Assembly (NCBI GenBank): GCA_030539475.1
Contig: JAUNRY010000124.1
Span: 1-6,520, forward strand
DNA: 6,520 bases
Direction: 5' to 3'
From: Bacteroidia bacterium
GTDB lineage: Bacteria; Bacteroidota; Bacteroidia; Bacteroidales; Dysgonomonadaceae
Below are positions 6,341 through 6,520 of this stretch, piece after piece (within the stretch, counting starts at the first letter, position 1; each line of letters opens with the position of its first letter). Under the pieces are notes generated by a model, which was not told the origin of the DNA, did no database searches, and saw nothing but the letters and a program-made list of their open reading frames with translations. The translations under genes were made by a program, and so were the position numbers.

Positions 6341-6519
6341 ACCTGAGTTTTACCAGAGTGTAGTTTGAGGAAAACTCCTACATTAAAATTTAGGTGTTAT
6401 ACAAAAGGAACTTTCGAAGTCAAAAAAGCCAGCCCTGCTTTCTGAGCTTTCTTTTAAACATCTCAAGGCAGCCTGCCACGTAGTGGCTAAACAAGAATAA
6501 CCCCGTATGCAATGCGGGG
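6341..6519 (+). ncRNA. Candidate structured RNA or leader, probably plus strand, continuing past the edge
   Basis: A 12-bp helix (6341-6352 with 6384-6395, two G-U pairs) encloses an inner hairpin (6358-6363 with 6378-6383, then 6367-6369 with 6375-6377, GAAAA loop). A second hairpin pairs 6435-6446 with 6462-6471, with a 2-nt bulge and one U-G pair. A third, GCCAC/GTGGC, spans 6475-6487. A fourth spans 6501-6519. The wobble pairs exist only if the plus strand is transcribed; on the minus strand they become A-C mismatches. Alternative pairings also occur (6345-6354 with 6369-6377; 6427-6431 with 6484-6488). No known family was recognised with certainty. The transcript start is not clear: only a one-mismatch -7 box, TAACATTG at 6303-6310, is seen. 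It could be a small RNA or the leader of a gene to the right. Confidence 0.4.
6501..6519 (+). terminator. GC-rich hairpin at the window edge, possible terminator
   Basis: CCCCGTA pairs with TGCGGGG (six Watson-Crick pairs and one U-G pair) around a 5-nt loop, in terminator style. The bases after it on the plus strand lie beyond the window apart from one A, so a U-tract cannot be checked. On the minus strand the following bases (TTATTCTTGTTT) are only moderately T-rich and one pair becomes A-C. Either direction is possible. Confidence 0.35.
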
Positions 6520-6520
6520 A

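Larger units (their letters stand above)
6037..6520. other. 484-bp intergenic region without a convincing gene
   Basis: The left part (6037-6220) is very A/T-rich and carries the best candidate sigma-factor promoter. It also has A/T-only inverted repeats (6121-6128 with 6145-6152, and 6133-6139 with 6144-6150). The middle holds a GTGGGG/CCCCAC palindrome. The right part (6341-6519) is a run of hairpins. No open frame in either strand looks like protein. No tRNA, rRNA or CRISPR repeat was recognised. Confidence 0.7.

Noticed and set aside
6383..6520. Minus-strand frame open from the window edge to a TAA at 6385-6383 (45 residues)
   Set aside because: It overlaps the whole series of hairpins, is rich in Cys, Ser and Arg in a non-protein-like way, and resembles no family I recognise. 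The wobble pairs favour plus-strand RNA instead. A real gene end cannot be fully excluded without sequence to the right.
1..6520. Mobile element, CRISPR array, toxin-antitoxin or phage-defence module
   Set aside because: No transposase, integrase, regularly spaced repeats, terminal inverted repeats flanking genes, or defence-type domains are seen. All complete genes are ordinary chromosomal functions.

Overview
The window looks like chromosomal DNA from a member of the Bacteroidota, probably near the Bacteroidales/Marinilabiliales. Three things point there: several intergenic matches to the Bacteroidota -7 promoter box (TAnnTTTG), start codons preceded by A/T-rich DNA with no clear Shine-Dalgarno site, and protein sequences (Lon, an orphan ECF sigma factor) of the kind I know from that phylum. 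This placement is an inference from reading, not a database result.

Layout, left to right. On the minus strand, trmN6 (tRNA1(Val) adenine-37 N6-methyltransferase, 65-781) is followed by the first 14 codons of a probable secreted or lipoprotein gene cut by the left edge (42-1). A 220-bp divergent intergenic region (782-1001) holds two overlapping, oppositely directed -7 boxes and a short degenerate heptad repeat. It leads into lon on the plus strand (1002-3473), a complete ATP-dependent protease with intact ATPase and Ser/Lys catalytic sites. A strong, symmetric hairpin just after lon serves both lon and the convergent gene. Next come two tandem paralogous Ca2+/Na+ (CaCA family) antiporters on the minus strand (4452-3517 and 5455-4520); the downstream copy has its own -7 box. 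Upstream of them is a minus-strand ECF sigma factor (6036-5518) with its own terminator and no anti-sigma gene next to it.

The last 484 bp (6037-6520) contain no convincing gene. They hold the candidate sigma-factor promoters, an isolated GTGGGG/CCCCAC palindrome, and from about 6341 to the edge a run of imperfect hairpins. The wobble pairs in these hairpins favour transcription on the plus strand. This is the only part not explained by ordinary genes: it may be a small structured RNA or the leader of a gene beyond the edge.

The genes are mostly housekeeping (tRNA modification, protein quality control, cation homeostasis, a transcription switch). They do not form an evident single pathway. 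I do not see a novel multi-gene system here; the structured region at the right end is the best lead.
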